From assembly GCA_902761225.1 (NCBI GenBank), contig CACWJQ010000001.1:100239-164238 (forward strand): a stretch of 64,000 nt of DNA. The letters run 5' to 3'. Made by a program: the position numbers and the translations under genes. Positions 1 through 8,918 of this stretch are shown here, in pieces; position 1 is the first letter of the stretch; every line of letters starts with the position of its first letter. Source of the stretch: an uncultured Lachnospiraceae bacterium (GTDB lineage: Bacteria; Bacillota; Clostridia; Lachnospirales; Lachnospiraceae). The notes beneath the pieces are model-generated. The model was given only the letters and a program-made list of their open reading frames with translations. It was not told the DNA's origin and did not search any database.

Positions 1-576
1 CTGATCACGCTCTACCTCGTGGTGACCACGGCTCTTATCATGAATGCATATCAGGAGGAGAGGGCCAAGAGGGAGAGGCTTCTTGCTGAGCTTGACTATC
101 TCTCCAGAAGGGACGGACTTACCGGTCTTAACAACAGACGTGAAATGAACGGTTTTCTCGAAAAGCTCCGTATATCGGATGAACGTTTCTATATGCTGAT
201 GATCGATATCGACCATTTTAAGCTGCTGAATGATACACACGGTCACAGTTTCGGAGATGTGGTGCTTAAGAGACTTGCGGAGATAATGCAGGAGACCATT
301 GATCCGGGCGATGATGAGATGATCGCAAGATACGGCGGGGAGGAATTCCTGATCGTGATGAAGGCGGATGATATGAACGCTGCTTATGAAAAGGCAGATA
401 CCCTCAGGAAGAATTTTGAAAAGGAAAAGTGGGAGGTTCCGGAGCTTGTTACGACCTTCAGCGGAGGGCTGGTACACTGTTCCGAATATGAGAATTACTA
501 CAAGGCAATCACGGATGCGGACAAGATGCTTTACGAGGCTAAGGATGGCGGCAGAAACAGTATAAGGATGAGATGA
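1..576 (+). CDS. Membrane-anchored diguanylate cyclase (GGDEF), 5'-truncated
   Basis: The window begins inside this gene: the frame is open from base 1 and its first residues are hydrophobic (end of a membrane segment), followed by a short charged linker and one GGDEF domain. Visible motifs are RDGLTGLNNRRE, DIDHFKLLNDTHGH and the signature GGEEF, so the active site looks intact and the protein should make c-di-GMP from two GTP. The RxxD inhibitory site expected just before the signature is not there (GDDEMIAR), so product inhibition may be weak. A GTG at 19 could be taken as a start but is more likely an internal Val codon, since the hydrophobic run extends upstream. The stop overlaps the next start by four bases (ATGA). 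Confidence 0.9.
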   Translation: MITLYLVVTTALIMNAYQEERAKRERLLAELDYLSRRDGLTGLNNRREMNGFLEKLRISDERFYMLMIDIDHFKLLNDTHGHSFGDVVLKRLAEIMQETIDPGDDEMIARYGGEEFLIVMKADDMNAAYEKADTLRKNFEKEKWEVPELVTTFSGGLVHCSEYENYYKAITDADKMLYEAKDGGRNSIRMR

Positions 577-1268
577 GCGGAACTGACAGGGATACAATAG
601 AGGCAATAGCATATTACAGATCAGCCCTTCCGGAAAAGTTCGGTGTTCCCAGGCAGAGCGGTCTTGCACCGAATCTGAAGGGGAGGATAGTCTTTGAGGA
701 AAGGTATTCTGATCCCAATGCCTTTGACGGACTTGAAGGATTTGACCGGATATGGGTCGTCTGGAGATTTGATGTCAAAAAGGATGACACGTTCCGTGCA
801 AAGGTGAGACCTCCAAGGCTCGGGGGCAACACCTATATGGGGGTTTTTGCCACAAGGTCCCCATTCAGACCCAATCACCTGGGACTGACCTGCGCCAGGA
901 TAGAGGGTATCGGGACCGACGAAAACGGCAGATGCTTCATAGATGTCTCCGGGGCGGACATGACAGACGGAACTTCCGTGTATGATATAAAGCCCTACAT
1001 CCCCTATGCCGATTCCTATCCTGATGCAAGAGGAGGCTTTGCACAGGATGAAGCAAACAGGTATCACAAGCTGGACGTGGATATACCTGATGAGATAAAG
1101 CATAAGTTTGGCGAAGATGAACTTTCGGGACTGATCGAAATACTGTCCCTGGATCCGAGACCCTCATACCAGGATGACCCCGACAGGATCTACGGATTAT
1201 CCTATGCCGGATCGAACATAAAGTTTAGGGTTATGGAAGACCGGCTTATGGTGATAAGTGTGGAGTAA
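573..1268 (+). CDS. trmO: TrmO/TsaA family tRNA t6A37 N6-methyltransferase
   Basis: TrmO proteins use S-adenosylmethionine to methylate N6 of threonylcarbamoyladenosine at tRNA position 37. The family core is easy to see in the 231 residues: LEGFDRIWVVWRFD, the signature FATRSPFRPNHLGLT and the segment DGTSVYDIKPYIPYADS. The length matches the two-domain form (beta-barrel core plus C-terminal region DPRPSYQDDPDRIYGL). The start ATG overlaps the preceding GGDEF gene by four bases, so the two are translationally coupled although unrelated in function. An intrinsic terminator follows at 1304-1331. The family call is secure; activity on this organism's tRNA is inferred from the family. Confidence 0.92.
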   Translation: MSGTDRDTIEAIAYYRSALPEKFGVPRQSGLAPNLKGRIVFEERYSDPNAFDGLEGFDRIWVVWRFDVKKDDTFRAKVRPPRLGGNTYMGVFATRSPFRPNHLGLTCARIEGIGTDENGRCFIDVSGADMTDGTSVYDIKPYIPYADSYPDARGGFAQDEANRYHKLDVDIPDEIKHKFGEDELSGLIEILSLDPRPSYQDDPDRIYGLSYAGSNIKFRVMEDRLMVISVE

Positions 1269-1303
1269 GGTGAACGGGAGAACCGCCCCTGTTCACTTCA
1301 CGG

Positions 1304-1331
1304 TAAAAAATGCGGAATAACCGCATTTTTT
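1304..1331 (+). terminator. Intrinsic terminator after trmO
   Basis: AAAAAATGCGG and CCGCATTTTTT form a stem with a very short loop, ending in a T-run. A second inverted repeat (GTGAACGGG with CCTGTTCAC, about 1270-1295) lies directly upstream. Confidence 0.8.
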
Positions 1332-1336
1332 CATGT

Positions 1337-1354
1337 TTAGACAAGCTTGTCTAA
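1337..1354. promoter_or_regulatory. Perfect 18-bp palindrome, candidate operator
   Basis: TTAGACAAGCTTGTCTAA is a perfect palindrome lying between the trmO terminator and the XRE-type regulator at 1439. Its length and symmetry fit a dimeric repressor site. There is no T-run, so it is not a terminator. Autoregulation by the downstream HTH protein is an inference. Confidence 0.5.
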
Positions 1355-1438
1355 GCGATAAAAACGTCATTTCCTGCTTTGTGTCGTGTAACTTTTTCAA
1401 TGATCATTTTATTCTGCAGATGAAAGGAGGTATTCCGA

Positions 1439-2578
1439 ATGGACCAGACTAAGGTCGGACAGTTTTTAAAACAGCTCAGAAAAGAAAAAGGAATTACCCA
1501 GGAAGAATTTGCAGAAAAGATTGGCGTTTCCGGAAGGACCGTATCGAGATGGGAGACAGGCTCCAATATGCCTGATATCTCCCTGCTCGTTGATATTGCG
1601 GACTTCTATGATGTGGACGTCAGAGAGATCATTGAAGGAGCGAAAAAAAGCGAGATGATGAATGATGATATCAGGGATACCGCCGAAAAAATGGCGGATT
1701 ACGCAGGTGCGGAAAAAGGCAGATTACTTAAATTTGCGCAGATCACAGGTATTATAGGGATAATAGTCCTGTCTGCGGCAACCATATTCCAGTGTATTAA
1801 CTATGAACCGTCCCCATGGACTTTTATCGGGGTATTATTATCCTTTGCAGCACTTATTTCCATGATGGTCATGACGCTGTATGTAACGGGAGTGCTTCGA
1901 AAGATAGTGAATAACAGTACCGCTTTTATAACGATACTGGTACTGATAGCCATACTTTTATTCGTTGTGATCAGGTATATCCTGGGAATGATGGTCGTTA
2001 TCGGAATGCTGTATCTGGACTATCGGAAGCCCATGAGCCGGGTGGAAGGCATAGAAAATTATGATAAGGCACACCTGGTGGAGGAATTTTCCGGAGATAT
2101 GACATCACACTTTTTTCTTTTCCCGGATGATGTGAGCATAGCTGAAAAGGCTGATTTCCGTTATGAATACAAGACGGGACTTCTTGATACCGATGGGGCC
2201 TTTTTCCTTGAGGCGGTATACTCTGAGGATGCATTTGAGGATGAAATAGAACGCCTCTCGGAGGTGACCTGTACCATAGAACTTAAGGCCGGGGATCATA
2301 CCCAGGTTGTCATGTATGACGAGGACATGTATAATTATCCTGCCTATATAGCCATGGACGGATATTGCCATGATTACGAATATGCACTTCTGGATGAAGA
2401 GAATAACAGGATAGTGTATGTGCTCCTTGGTTATCCGGATCCGGATGAACTGGAAGAGTACAGTGACTATCTGAAATCGGATCCGTCAGCATACGATCTG
2501 GGTGATGAGAATACCCTTGAAAGATTCTGCATATATGCGGTCAGGTCTGATGAATTTGACGGATACGACGAATACTGA
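1439..2578 (+). CDS. XRE-family HTH regulator with membrane domain
   Basis: Residues 1-60 form a typical Cro/C1 helix-turn-helix (QFLKQLRKEKGITQEEFAEKIGVSGRTVSRWETGSNMPDI in consecutive pieces). A short linker leads to several hydrophobic segments at about residues 98-200, then a roughly 170-residue soluble, acidic C-terminal domain that I do not recognise. The layout suggests a DNA-binding protein tethered to the membrane that senses something through its membrane or C-terminal part. The start follows a strong AAAGGAGG site. The gene ends 63 bases before another small membrane protein, probably co-transcribed. The 18-bp palindrome at 1337 is a plausible target. The substrate or signal is unknown. 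Confidence 0.8.
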   Translation: MDQTKVGQFLKQLRKEKGITQEEFAEKIGVSGRTVSRWETGSNMPDISLLVDIADFYDVDVREIIEGAKKSEMMNDDIRDTAEKMADYAGAEKGRLLKFAQITGIIGIIVLSAATIFQCINYEPSPWTFIGVLLSFAALISMMVMTLYVTGVLRKIVNNSTAFITILVLIAILLFVVIRYILGMMVVIGMLYLDYRKPMSRVEGIENYDKAHLVEEFSGDMTSHFFLFPDDVSIAEKADFRYEYKTGLLDTDGAFFLEAVYSEDAFEDEIERLSEVTCTIELKAGDHTQVVMYDEDMYNYPAYIAMDGYCHDYEYALLDEENNRIVYVLLGYPDPDELEEYSDYLKSDPSAYDLGDENTLERFCIYAVRSDEFDGYDEY

Positions 2579-2641
2579 GACTAGTGATGCAGGAAACCGG
2601 GCCGGTTATGAACGAGGGGAAGGTAATTAATTAGGTGACCT

Positions 2642-3604
2642 ATGAACGAAGGCAATAACAATAAAAAAGTGGTGAAAACGGTACTGATCGTTCTGGTATC
2701 GGTATTTGCCGGTTTTATACTCCTGATAGGAATTGGCATATTATTGCTCGTTGGAGGAGCTAAGTGGTTTATATCATCTATACCTGAGTATGTGGAAGAG
2801 AGGAACGAGGCGGCCTCACAGAAGACATTCTCCACATACTATGATGATTCTGCAGTTGTAAGTGCCAGGTTTTTTGAGCGGGACTGGGCGGGCAGCGGTT
2901 ATGTGTACACGGATGTTCCTGAAGAAGTGTTGGAAGATCTTGTCAAAGACCTTGACTCCCTTCATATCGTCAAGGTTGGCGGAATGCATGACTATTACTA
3001 TGGTTATGTGTCCGGTGTTGAACTGATATATGAGAACGGCCGGCGTATCAGTTTCGACGGGGAAAGAATATCGTATTATCCGGATATGGGCGATGAGGAA
3101 AAAGCGTCCATCTTTATGTATTTTGAAGAGGGCAGAGAAGGTTTCTTTGATATACTCACAAAATACTCCGGCCCTTCGGATCCGTTAATTCGTCCCGTTT
3201 ATGAACATCCGATCAGTGAGTACAGCGCTGGCGAATTAAGCGGTGTAAGCTTTGAAACAGTGTCTGTTTCTCAAACAGGGACAGACCTTAAGATACTGAA
3301 TGGATCCGATAAACGGATCGGTGTCTCGGAATGGTATGTTGTTGAGAAAAAGGAGAACGACACATGGTATAGCCTTACGAGACATGATAGCGGATCTGCA
3401 GATGTGCAAACCGACGATCTTCAGGATGCGGAGCCCGGAAGCGAAGTGTTTATGTCACTCGATTGGAGTGATGATTATGGCAGATTATTCGATGGTGAAT
3501 ACAGAGTTTTGATGATGATATACGAATATTCTGAAGAAGGGCAGATAAGTGAGCCGGTTATAATGTCGGCAGAGTTTGTAATAAATAGGACTAAGAGACG
3601 CTGA
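2642..3604 (+). CDS. Single-pass membrane protein, unknown function
   Basis: I do not recognise a named family. A basic N-terminus precedes one strong membrane segment at about residues 10-40 (VLIVLVSVFAGFILLIGIGI). The rest is acidic and likely outside the cell. Residues from about 190 (YSAGELSGVSFETVS to the end) look like a small immunoglobulin-like beta-sandwich of the kind found in Firmicute surface proteins. It follows the membrane-bound XRE gene and may work with it. The start has an AGGTGA site. Just upstream (2608-2634) is an 8-codon frame, MNEGKVIN, that resembles this gene's own first codons (MNEGNNNK), possibly a small tandem duplication of the start. Confidence 0.65.
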   Translation: MNEGNNNKKVVKTVLIVLVSVFAGFILLIGIGILLLVGGAKWFISSIPEYVEERNEAASQKTFSTYYDDSAVVSARFFERDWAGSGYVYTDVPEEVLEDLVKDLDSLHIVKVGGMHDYYYGYVSGVELIYENGRRISFDGERISYYPDMGDEEKASIFMYFEEGREGFFDILTKYSGPSDPLIRPVYEHPISEYSAGELSGVSFETVSVSQTGTDLKILNGSDKRIGVSEWYVVEKKENDTWYSLTRHDSGSADVQTDDLQDAEPGSEVFMSLDWSDDYGRLFDGEYRVLMMIYEYSEEGQISEPVIMSAEFVINRTKRR

Positions 3605-3611
3605 AATAAAT

Positions 3612-3670
3612 AACGGGGACGGTTTTTGTACTCGCAATTATATGTGAATACAAAAGCTGTCCCTGTTTTT
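3612..3670. terminator. Hairpin terminator between convergent genes
   Basis: AACGGGGAC near 3612 pairs with GTCCCTGTT near 3659, with further A/T pairing inside (TTTTTGTA with TACAAAA), and ends in a T-run. It separates the + strand membrane gene from the - strand phosphatase and could act in both directions. Confidence 0.65.
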
Positions 3671-3705
3671 CTTATATGATCACGGATGCCGGCGACCCGG
3701 GTTCA

Positions 3706-4539
3706 TTAAAGCTTGTGATATTCAGGCAGTCTGTTTTCGTAGACGCAGTAGTACTTGAATCCTGCTTCGAGCATCACATCCGGTACGCGTGCGAACTCGC
3801 TTCCCACGTACTGGGGCTTATGGGCATCGGAGCCTACGGTTACGATCTCGCCGCCGAGCTCACGGTACCTTTTGAGAACAGCCATGCAGGGGTGGAATTC
3901 CTTCATTCCCTTGCTTATGGACTTGGTGTTTATCTCAATTCCTTTTTCATTCTCGATGAGGTGTTTAAGGATCTCGTCAATGATGTCCCCGTATTCCGAA
4001 TAACTGTACTCACGGTTTCCGCTGGGGAAGTATCTTACGATGTAATCCATATGTCCGAGACAGTCGAAGTTATGGAACTTCTTTATATTGGTGAGTGTCT
4101 CGGTCAGATACTGTCTGAAAACCTCTTTTTCATCTTTTCCCTCGTAAAATGATTCATAGTAGGGGTCCTGACCTCCCACAAGATGCTGGGAACCGATGAT
4201 GTAGTCATATTCATGAGCTCTTGCAAAGATCAGGTTATCTTTTACGCAGTTTTCCTGAAGTCCGATCTCCAGACCGAACTCGATGCGGATCTTATCCCTG
4301 TATTTTTCCCTCATGTTTAAAAGCTCGTAGAGATAGGAGTCCGCGTTCAGCATAAAGGAGGTGGGAGTGACTACGTCTTCGGCACCTTCGGGAGAGTTCG
4401 CATAGCAGAAATCCTGGTGCTCGGTAAAAGCGATAGTGTCGAGTCCCGCACCTATGGCGGCCTCTATCATGGATTCCATCGAAGCATCGCTGTCTCCGGA
4501 ATGGTGAGAGTGCATGTGGCAGTCTGCAAGAATGGGCAT
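3706..4539 (-). CDS. PHP-family histidinol-phosphatase-like phosphoesterase
   Basis: This is the only clear - strand gene. The 277 residues carry PHP metal ligands: DCHMHSHHSGD at the N-terminus, FTEHQD near residue 40, an internal GSQHLV and the C-terminal VGSDAHKPQYVG. Size and motif order match the HisJ/HisK histidinol-phosphatase group, which hydrolyses L-histidinol phosphate in histidine biosynthesis. No his genes are nearby, so a related phosphatase role cannot be excluded. On its own strand the start follows a GGAGGAAG site. The opposite strand also reads open through part of it, but that frame lacks a ribosome site and recognisable motifs. Confidence 0.85.
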   Translation of the reverse strand: MPILADCHMHSHHSGDSDASMESMIEAAIGAGLDTIAFTEHQDFCYANSPEGAEDVVTPTSFMLNADSYLYELLNMREKYRDKIRIEFGLEIGLQENCVKDNLIFARAHEYDYIIGSQHLVGGQDPYYESFYEGKDEKEVFRQYLTETLTNIKKFHNFDCLGHMDYIVRYFPSGNREYSYSEYGDIIDEILKHLIENEKGIEINTKSISKGMKEFHPCMAVLKRYRELGGEIVTVGSDAHKPQYVGSEFARVPDVMLEAGFKYYCVYENRLPEYHKL

Positions 4540-4634
4540 TTTTTACTTCCTCCGAAAATATGTTTTATGTAAATATGCTGATATTTTACCATTCATATTC
4601 TACAATTACATTCCTTTTCTAAAATTGCCTTAGA

Positions 4635-4643
4635 TGGTATAAT
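4635..4643 (+). promoter_or_regulatory. Extended -10 promoter for the zinc-ribbon gene
   Basis: TGG immediately before TATAAT gives an extended -10 (TGn-TATAAT). The -35 region is poor. The leader then contains a 6-bp hairpin, GGCAGT with ACTGCC (4659-4679), before the AGGGAGGG ribosome site. Confidence 0.55.
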
Positions 4644-4718
4644 TTGTTTGCTGTCTATGGCAGTGGGGATCATACTGCCCGGACGGTAAGTTTCCAAAAC
4701 TTTATTAGGGAGGGTATT

Positions 4719-5252
4719 ATGGAAGATAACAAGGATCTTGAAAAGACAGTAGAGGAAGAGAGCAAGGAGGTCGAGGCTGCCGAAGCTTCCGAGAATTCTA
4801 AGGCTGATTCTTCTGAATCGGAGGAGAAGGAAGAGAAGGAGCCCGAAACTGTCAACATCAACAAGGAAGAACTTAAGAAACAGCTGACAGAAGCATATAC
4901 CGATCTTGGTGAGAAGTTCTACAAAGAGGTTTGCCAGCCTTTATCAGGAAGACCCAGAGAGCTTCCCAGACCTTCACTTTTTACCGATCAGGTTGCAAAG
5001 ATAAAGTCGATCAAGGAGAAGATCGATACAATAGTTTCTGCAGAGCTTGCTGCCAAGGGACTCAAGGCATGTCCCGATTGTGAGAACGAGGTTGTTCTTG
5101 CAAGTAAGTTCTGTAACATGTGCGGATACAGGTTCCCTGTCAAGAATGACGAGAAGAAGATGAGACCCACACCCATTCCCAGATGTAAGCAGTGCGGTGC
5201 CAATCTCGAGCCCGATTCCGTATTCTGTCCTGATTGCGGAAAGAGACAGTAA
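4719..5252 (+). CDS. Zinc-ribbon protein with acidic N-terminus
   Basis: The 177-residue protein starts at ATG 4719 behind GGGAGGGT; upstream in-frame codons have no ribosome site. Residues 1-50 are very Glu/Ser-rich and likely disordered. Residues 55-115 are helical and charged. The C-terminus has two CxxC...CxxC ribbons: CPDC...CNMCG and CKQCG...CPDCG. Twin ribbons of this type normally bind two zinc ions and serve as protein- or nucleic-acid-contact modules. I do not recognise a named family. The gene stands alone between the - strand phosphatase and gap, with its own promoter. Confidence 0.75.
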   Translation: MEDNKDLEKTVEEESKEVEAAEASENSKADSSESEEKEEKEPETVNINKEELKKQLTEAYTDLGEKFYKEVCQPLSGRPRELPRPSLFTDQVAKIKSIKEKIDTIVSAELAAKGLKACPDCENEVVLASKFCNMCGYRFPVKNDEKKMRPTPIPRCKQCGANLEPDSVFCPDCGKRQ

Positions 5253-5324
5253 AGAGAGTTTTTCGGTTATGTAAACCGATAACAAACGTTATTGAGAAAC
5301 GCCGTATTTTTAAGAGTTTTTCAC

Positions 5325-5353
5325 TTGAATTATACCTGTGAAACTTGTAAAAT
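5325..5353 (+). promoter_or_regulatory. Candidate sigma-A promoter of gap
   Basis: TTGAAT and TAAAAT are separated by exactly 17 bases. The transcript would carry an ~80-base leader containing the inverted repeat GACAAA-GTTT-TTTGTC (5377-5392), a possible operator. A second TTGACA at 5375 has no -10 at proper distance. Confidence 0.5.
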
Positions 5354-5436
5354 AAGTTCGTTGCTGATAAAAATTTGACAAAGTTTTTTGTCGGATTTTC
5401 AGTTTAAAACCAAATAATTTCTAGGAGGAATTAAAA

Positions 5437-6456
5437 ATGGCAGTAAAAGTTGCTATCAATGGTTTTGGCCGTATTGGTCGTCTTGCTTTCAGACAGATGT
5501 TTGGTGCTGAGGGATTCGAGATCGTAGCTATCAACGATCTTACTTCTCCCGAGATGCTTGCTCATCTTCTTAAGTATGACTCAACACAGGGAAAGTACGC
5601 ATTAGCAGATAAGGTTTCTTTCGATGAGAACAGCATCACTGTAGATGGAAAGAAGATCACCATCTATGCTGAAGCTAAGGCTGCTGATCTTCCTTGGGGA
5701 CAGCTCGGAGTAGACGTTGTACTTGAGTGCACCGGTTTCTACACCAGCAAGGATAAGGCACAGGCTCACATCGATGCCGGCGCTAAGCACGTTATCATCT
5801 CTGCTCCTGCAGGAAACGATCTTCCTACTATCGTATACAACGTTAACCATCAGTCACTTACCGCTGATGACAAGATCATCTCTGCTGCATCCTGCACCAC
5901 CAACTGCCTTGCACCTATGGCTAAGGCTCTTAACGATCTTGCTACCATCAAGTCCGGTATCATGTGCACCATCCACGCTTACACCGGCGATCAGATGACC
6001 CTTGACGGACCTCAGAGAAAGGGCGACAAGAGACGTTCACGTGCTGCTGCATGCAACATCGTTCCCAACTCCACCGGCGCTGCAAAGGCTATCGGCCTTG
6101 TTATCCCTGAGCTCAACGGAAAGCTCATCGGCGCTGCTCAGCGTGTTCCTACCCCTACCGGATCAACAACCATCCTTACCGCTGTTGTTGAAGGCAATGT
6201 AACCAAGGAGCAGATCAACGACGCTATGAAGGCTGCTTCAAACGAGAGCTTCGGATACAACACCGATGAGATCGTTTCCAGCGATATCGTAGGAATGACC
6301 TACGGATCACTCTTCGATGCAACCCAGACCATGGTTCTTCCTCTTGATAACGGAACTACCCAGGTTCAGGTTGTTTCATGGTATGACAATGAGAACTCAT
6401 ACACCAGCCAGATGGTTCGTACCATCAAGCACTTCGGAAGCCTTCTTAACAAATAA
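5437..6456 (+). CDS. gap: Glyceraldehyde-3-phosphate dehydrogenase, type I
   Basis: Catalyses the NAD-dependent oxidation and phosphorylation of glyceraldehyde 3-phosphate in glycolysis. The N-terminal Rossmann motif is INGFGRIGR, the active-site sequence is [12 protein letters not shown] with the catalytic Cys at residue 153, and the C-terminal [13 protein letters not shown] is typical. At 339 residues it is full length. The start has an AGGAGG site. It heads a gap-pgk-tpiA cluster. Codon use is more biased than in neighbouring genes (many GCT, GGA, ATC, AAG), as expected for high expression. Confidence 0.98.
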   Translation: MAVKVAINGFGRIGRLAFRQMFGAEGFEIVAINDLTSPEMLAHLLKYDSTQGKYALADKVSFDENSITVDGKKITIYAEAKAADLPWGQLGVDVVLECTGFYTSKDKAQAHIDAGAKHVIISAPAGNDLPTIVYNVNHQSLTADDKIISAASCTTNCLAPMAKALNDLATIKSGIMCTIHAYTGDQMTLDGPQRKGDKRRSRAAACNIVPNSTGAAKAIGLVIPELNGKLIGAAQRVPTPTGSTTILTAVVEGNVTKEQINDAMKAASNESFGYNTDEIVSSDIVGMTYGSLFDATQTMVLPLDNGTTQVQVVSWYDNENSYTSQMVRTIKHFGSLLNK

Positions 6457-6483
6457 TAGAAAGCAAACGAGAATATGAAGTCA

Positions 6484-6517
6484 GGGCCCGGTCCGGCAAG
6501 GGCCGGGTCCTTTTTTA
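6484..6517 (+). terminator. Hairpin and T-run between gap and pgk
   Basis: GGGCCCGGTCC and GGGCCGGGTCC pair (two G-U pairs) around a GGCAA loop, followed by six T. It lies in the short gap-pgk spacer, so it probably gives partial termination and raises gap mRNA over pgk; no separate pgk promoter is obvious. Confidence 0.8.
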
Positions 6518-6543
6518 TCAAAAAAACAGTAAGGAGAAAAATC

Positions 6544-7779
6544 ATGGCATTAAACAAGAAATCAGTTGACGACTTTAATGCAAAGGGCAGAAGAGTCCTC
6601 GTAAGATGTGATTTCAATGTACCCCTCAAGTCAGGAGAGATCACCGATGAGACCCGTATCGTAGCTGCACTTCCCACCATCAAGAAGCTTGTAAGCGACG
6701 GCGGAAAGGTTATCCTTTGCTCCCACCTTGGAAAGGTTAAGGAAGGCCCCAATGAGAAGGAGTCCCTTGCTCCCGTAGCAGCAAGTCTTTCCGCAAAGCT
6801 TGGCAAGGAAGTTAAGTTCATCGCTGATTATTCTGTTACCGGCGAGGCTGCTACCGCAGCTGTTAACGCTATGAACGAAGGCGATGTTATCCTTCTTCAG
6901 AATACCCGTTTCCGTATGGAAGAGGAGACCAAGCCTGAGAAGGCCGGCGAGGCTTTCGCTAAGGAACTTGCAGATCTCTGCGATGACTATGTATGCGATG
7001 CATTCGGATCATCCCACAGAGCACATGCTTCAGTTTCCGTAGTTACCAAGTATGTCCGTGAGAAGGGCGGCAACTGTGCAGTAGGATACCTTATGCAGAA
7101 GGAAATCGACTTCCTCGGAAATGCAGTTGAGAATCCTGTTCGTCCCTTCGTTGCAATCCTTGGCGGCGCTAAGGTTGCTGACAAGCTCAACGTTATCAAT
7201 AACCTCCTTGAGAAGTGCGATACCCTCATCATCGGCGGCGGTATGGCTTATACCTTCCTTAAGGCTAAGGGATACGAAGTTGGTAAGTCACTTCTTGACG
7301 AGACCAAGATCGATTACTGCAAGGAAATGATCGCTAAGGCTGAGGCTAACGGCAAGAAGCTTCTTCTTCCCGTTGATACCGTTCTTATCGAGTCATTCCC
7401 CGATCCCATCGACAATCCTGACATCAAGACCGAGGTTGTTAAGGCTGATGCCATTCCTGCAGACAAGGAAGGCGCTGATATCGGACCTGAGACCCAGGCT
7501 CTTTATGCTGAGGCAGTTAAGACCGCTAAGACCGTTGTATGGAACGGACCTATGGGCGTATTCGAGAATCCCGTTCTTGCAACCGGAACCAAGGCTGTAG
7601 CTCAGGCTCTTGCTGATACCGATGCTACCACCATCATCGGCGGCGGAGATTCTGCAGCAGCTGTTAACCAGCTTGGATTTGCAGACAAGATGAGCCACAT
7701 CTCCACCGGCGGCGGTGCTTCCCTTGAGTTCCTTGAGGGCAAGGTTCTTCCCGGAGTTGATGCAGCTGACGACAAGTAA
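6544..7779 (+). CDS. pgk: Phosphoglycerate kinase
   Basis: Transfers phosphate from 1,3-bisphosphoglycerate to ADP, the first ATP-forming step of lower glycolysis. Recognisable segments are [14 protein letters not shown] at the N-terminus, [23 protein letters not shown], and the C-terminal nucleotide-site sequences [10 protein letters not shown] and [14 protein letters not shown], with [11 protein letters not shown] near the end. At 411 residues it has normal length. I chose ATG 6544, which sits behind AAGGAGA; the frame is open upstream but runs through the terminator. It lies downstream of gap and is separated from tpiA by an unusual structured element. Confidence 0.97.
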   Translation: MALNKKSVDDFNAKGRRVLVRCDFNVPLKSGEITDETRIVAALPTIKKLVSDGGKVILCSHLGKVKEGPNEKESLAPVAASLSAKLGKEVKFIADYSVTGEAATAAVNAMNEGDVILLQNTRFRMEEETKPEKAGEAFAKELADLCDDYVCDAFGSSHRAHASVSVVTKYVREKGGNCAVGYLMQKEIDFLGNAVENPVRPFVAILGGAKVADKLNVINNLLEKCDTLIIGGGMAYTFLKAKGYEVGKSLLDETKIDYCKEMIAKAEANGKKLLLPVDTVLIESFPDPIDNPDIKTEVVKADAIPADKEGADIGPETQALYAEAVKTAKTVVWNGPMGVFENPVLATGTKAVAQALADTDATTIIGGGDSAAAVNQLGFADKMSHISTGGGASLEFLEGKVLPGVDAADDK

Positions 7780-7802
7780 TCTGTATTGATTTATTGATAA
7801 CA

Positions 7803-8039
7803 GGGTTCTGGCGAGTATATTTTATTTGTGCTGCCCGCCTGAGCCGGTGCATTGGCGTTCGAAAAGACACGAACGCTGTCCGAGCATAAATCGGTTCCCG
7901 AGGCCACTGTTTGAGCAGCTCGCGCCTCTTAGCGCGAGCGTCGCGAGTTGGCCGAGGGCGATTTAGGTTATGCGAGGACTGACGGAGCACCGAAAAGCGA
8001 AGGCATAGGCAAGCAATTAAAATATACTCGTCAGAACCC
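7803..8039. repeat. 237-bp element bounded by 25-bp inverted repeats
   Basis: The arms 7803-7827 and 8015-8039 are inverted repeats matching at 23 of 25 positions. Inside are further hairpins: GCGTTCG with CGAACGC (7855-7876), CTCGCGC with GCGCGAG (7919-7938), GCATAA with TTATGC (7884-7889/7968-7973), AATCG with CGATT, and GCCTGAGCC with GGCATAGGC. The whole piece can fold into one long branched hairpin. The interior has runs such as CGCG and contains no convincing gene. It occupies nearly the whole pgk-tpiA spacer and ends 22 bases before tpiA. It may be a MITE-like repeat, a structured non-coding RNA or a processing element. No target-site duplication is evident. Confidence 0.75.
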
Positions 8040-8061
8040 GTTTAGTATAAGGAGAAATAAT

Positions 8062-8808
8062 ATGGCACGTAGAAGAATCATTGCCGGAAACTGGAAGATG
8101 AACAAGACTCCTTCAGAAGCCGTAGCACTCTGTGCAGAGCTTAAGGACCTTGTTGTAAACGATGCTGTAGATGTTGTTTACTGCGTACCTGCCATCGATA
8201 TCGTTCCTGTTGCTGAGGCAGTTAAGGGAACTAATGTACACGTAGGTGCAGAGAACTTCTACATCGAGGACAAGGGTGCATTCACCGGCGAGATCTCAGC
8301 TCCCATGCTCAAGGAAGCAGGTGTTGAGTACGTTATCATCGGACACTCCGAGAGAAGAGATATCTTCGGAGAGAATGATATCCTCATCAATGCCAAGGTT
8401 AAGAAGGCATTCGCATCCGGACTTACTCCCATCCTCTGCTGCGGCGAGTCACTTGCACTCCGCAAGGCAGGAACCTACAAGGAGTGGATCAAGAGACAGA
8501 TCGAGTGGGATCTTACAGATGTTACCGCTGATCAGGTTAAGACTCTCGTTATCGCTTACGAGCCTATCTGGGCTATCGGAACCGGCGAGACCGCAACTGC
8601 AGATCAGGCTCAGGAAGTCTGCAAGATGATCCGTGAGACCATCGCCGAGATGTATGATGCAGCTACCGCTGAGGCAGTTCGTATCCAGTACGGCGGATCA
8701 ATGAATGCAGGTAATGCAGCTGAGCTTCTTGCCAAGGAAGACATTGACGGAGGACTTATCGGAGGCGCATCCCTTAAGCCCGACTTCGGCAAGATCGTTA
8801 ATGCATAA
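8062..8808 (+). CDS. tpiA: Triosephosphate isomerase
   Basis: Interconverts dihydroxyacetone phosphate and glyceraldehyde 3-phosphate. The 248 residues carry the N-terminal Lys motif GNWKMNK, the catalytic His in IIGHSERR, the catalytic Glu in [11 protein letters not shown] and the phosphate-binding [11 protein letters not shown] and GLIGGASL. The start ATG 8062 follows ATAAGGAGA. The frame stays open further upstream, but that extension lies inside the inverted-repeat element and is not protein-like. Third gene of the glycolytic cluster, with a strong terminator after it. Confidence 0.98.
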   Translation: MARRRIIAGNWKMNKTPSEAVALCAELKDLVVNDAVDVVYCVPAIDIVPVAEAVKGTNVHVGAENFYIEDKGAFTGEISAPMLKEAGVEYVIIGHSERRDIFGENDILINAKVKKAFASGLTPILCCGESLALRKAGTYKEWIKRQIEWDLTDVTADQVKTLVIAYEPIWAIGTGETATADQAQEVCKMIRETIAEMYDAATAEAVRIQYGGSMNAGNAAELLAKEDIDGGLIGGASLKPDFGKIVNA

Positions 8809-8828
8809 TTATGTATTGAAATGACAGG

Positions 8829-8858
8829 GCTGCTGCCGGTAAGGCAGCAGCTTTTTTT
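8829..8858 (+). terminator. Intrinsic terminator after tpiA
   Basis: GCTGCTGCC and GGCAGCAGC form a perfect 9-bp stem around GGTAA, followed by seven T. It closes the glycolytic cluster. Confidence 0.93.
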
Positions 8859-8861
8859 ATT

Positions 8862-8891
8862 TTGGCACAAGTGCCCGATTAATGGTAATAT
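8862..8891 (+). promoter_or_regulatory. Candidate promoter for the LRR lipoprotein gene
   Basis: TTGGCA and TAATAT are separated by 18 bases, immediately after the tpiA terminator and 27 bases before the start codon. Confidence 0.5.
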
Positions 8892-8918
8892 GTTCGAATA
8901 AGCTTATTTGATCGAGAT

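Noticed and set aside
3676-4152. A + strand open frame opposite the PHP phosphatase
   Set aside because: The - strand protein has all PHP motifs and a good ribosome site; the + frame has none and begins in the terminator.
5375-5408. TTGACA with TTTAAA as a gap promoter
   Set aside because: Spacing is 22 bases, too long; TTGAAT-17-TAAAAT upstream is better.
7948-8061. N-terminal extension of tpiA
   Set aside because: The extension lies in the inverted-repeat element. The TIM N-terminus begins at ATG 8062 behind AAGGAGA.
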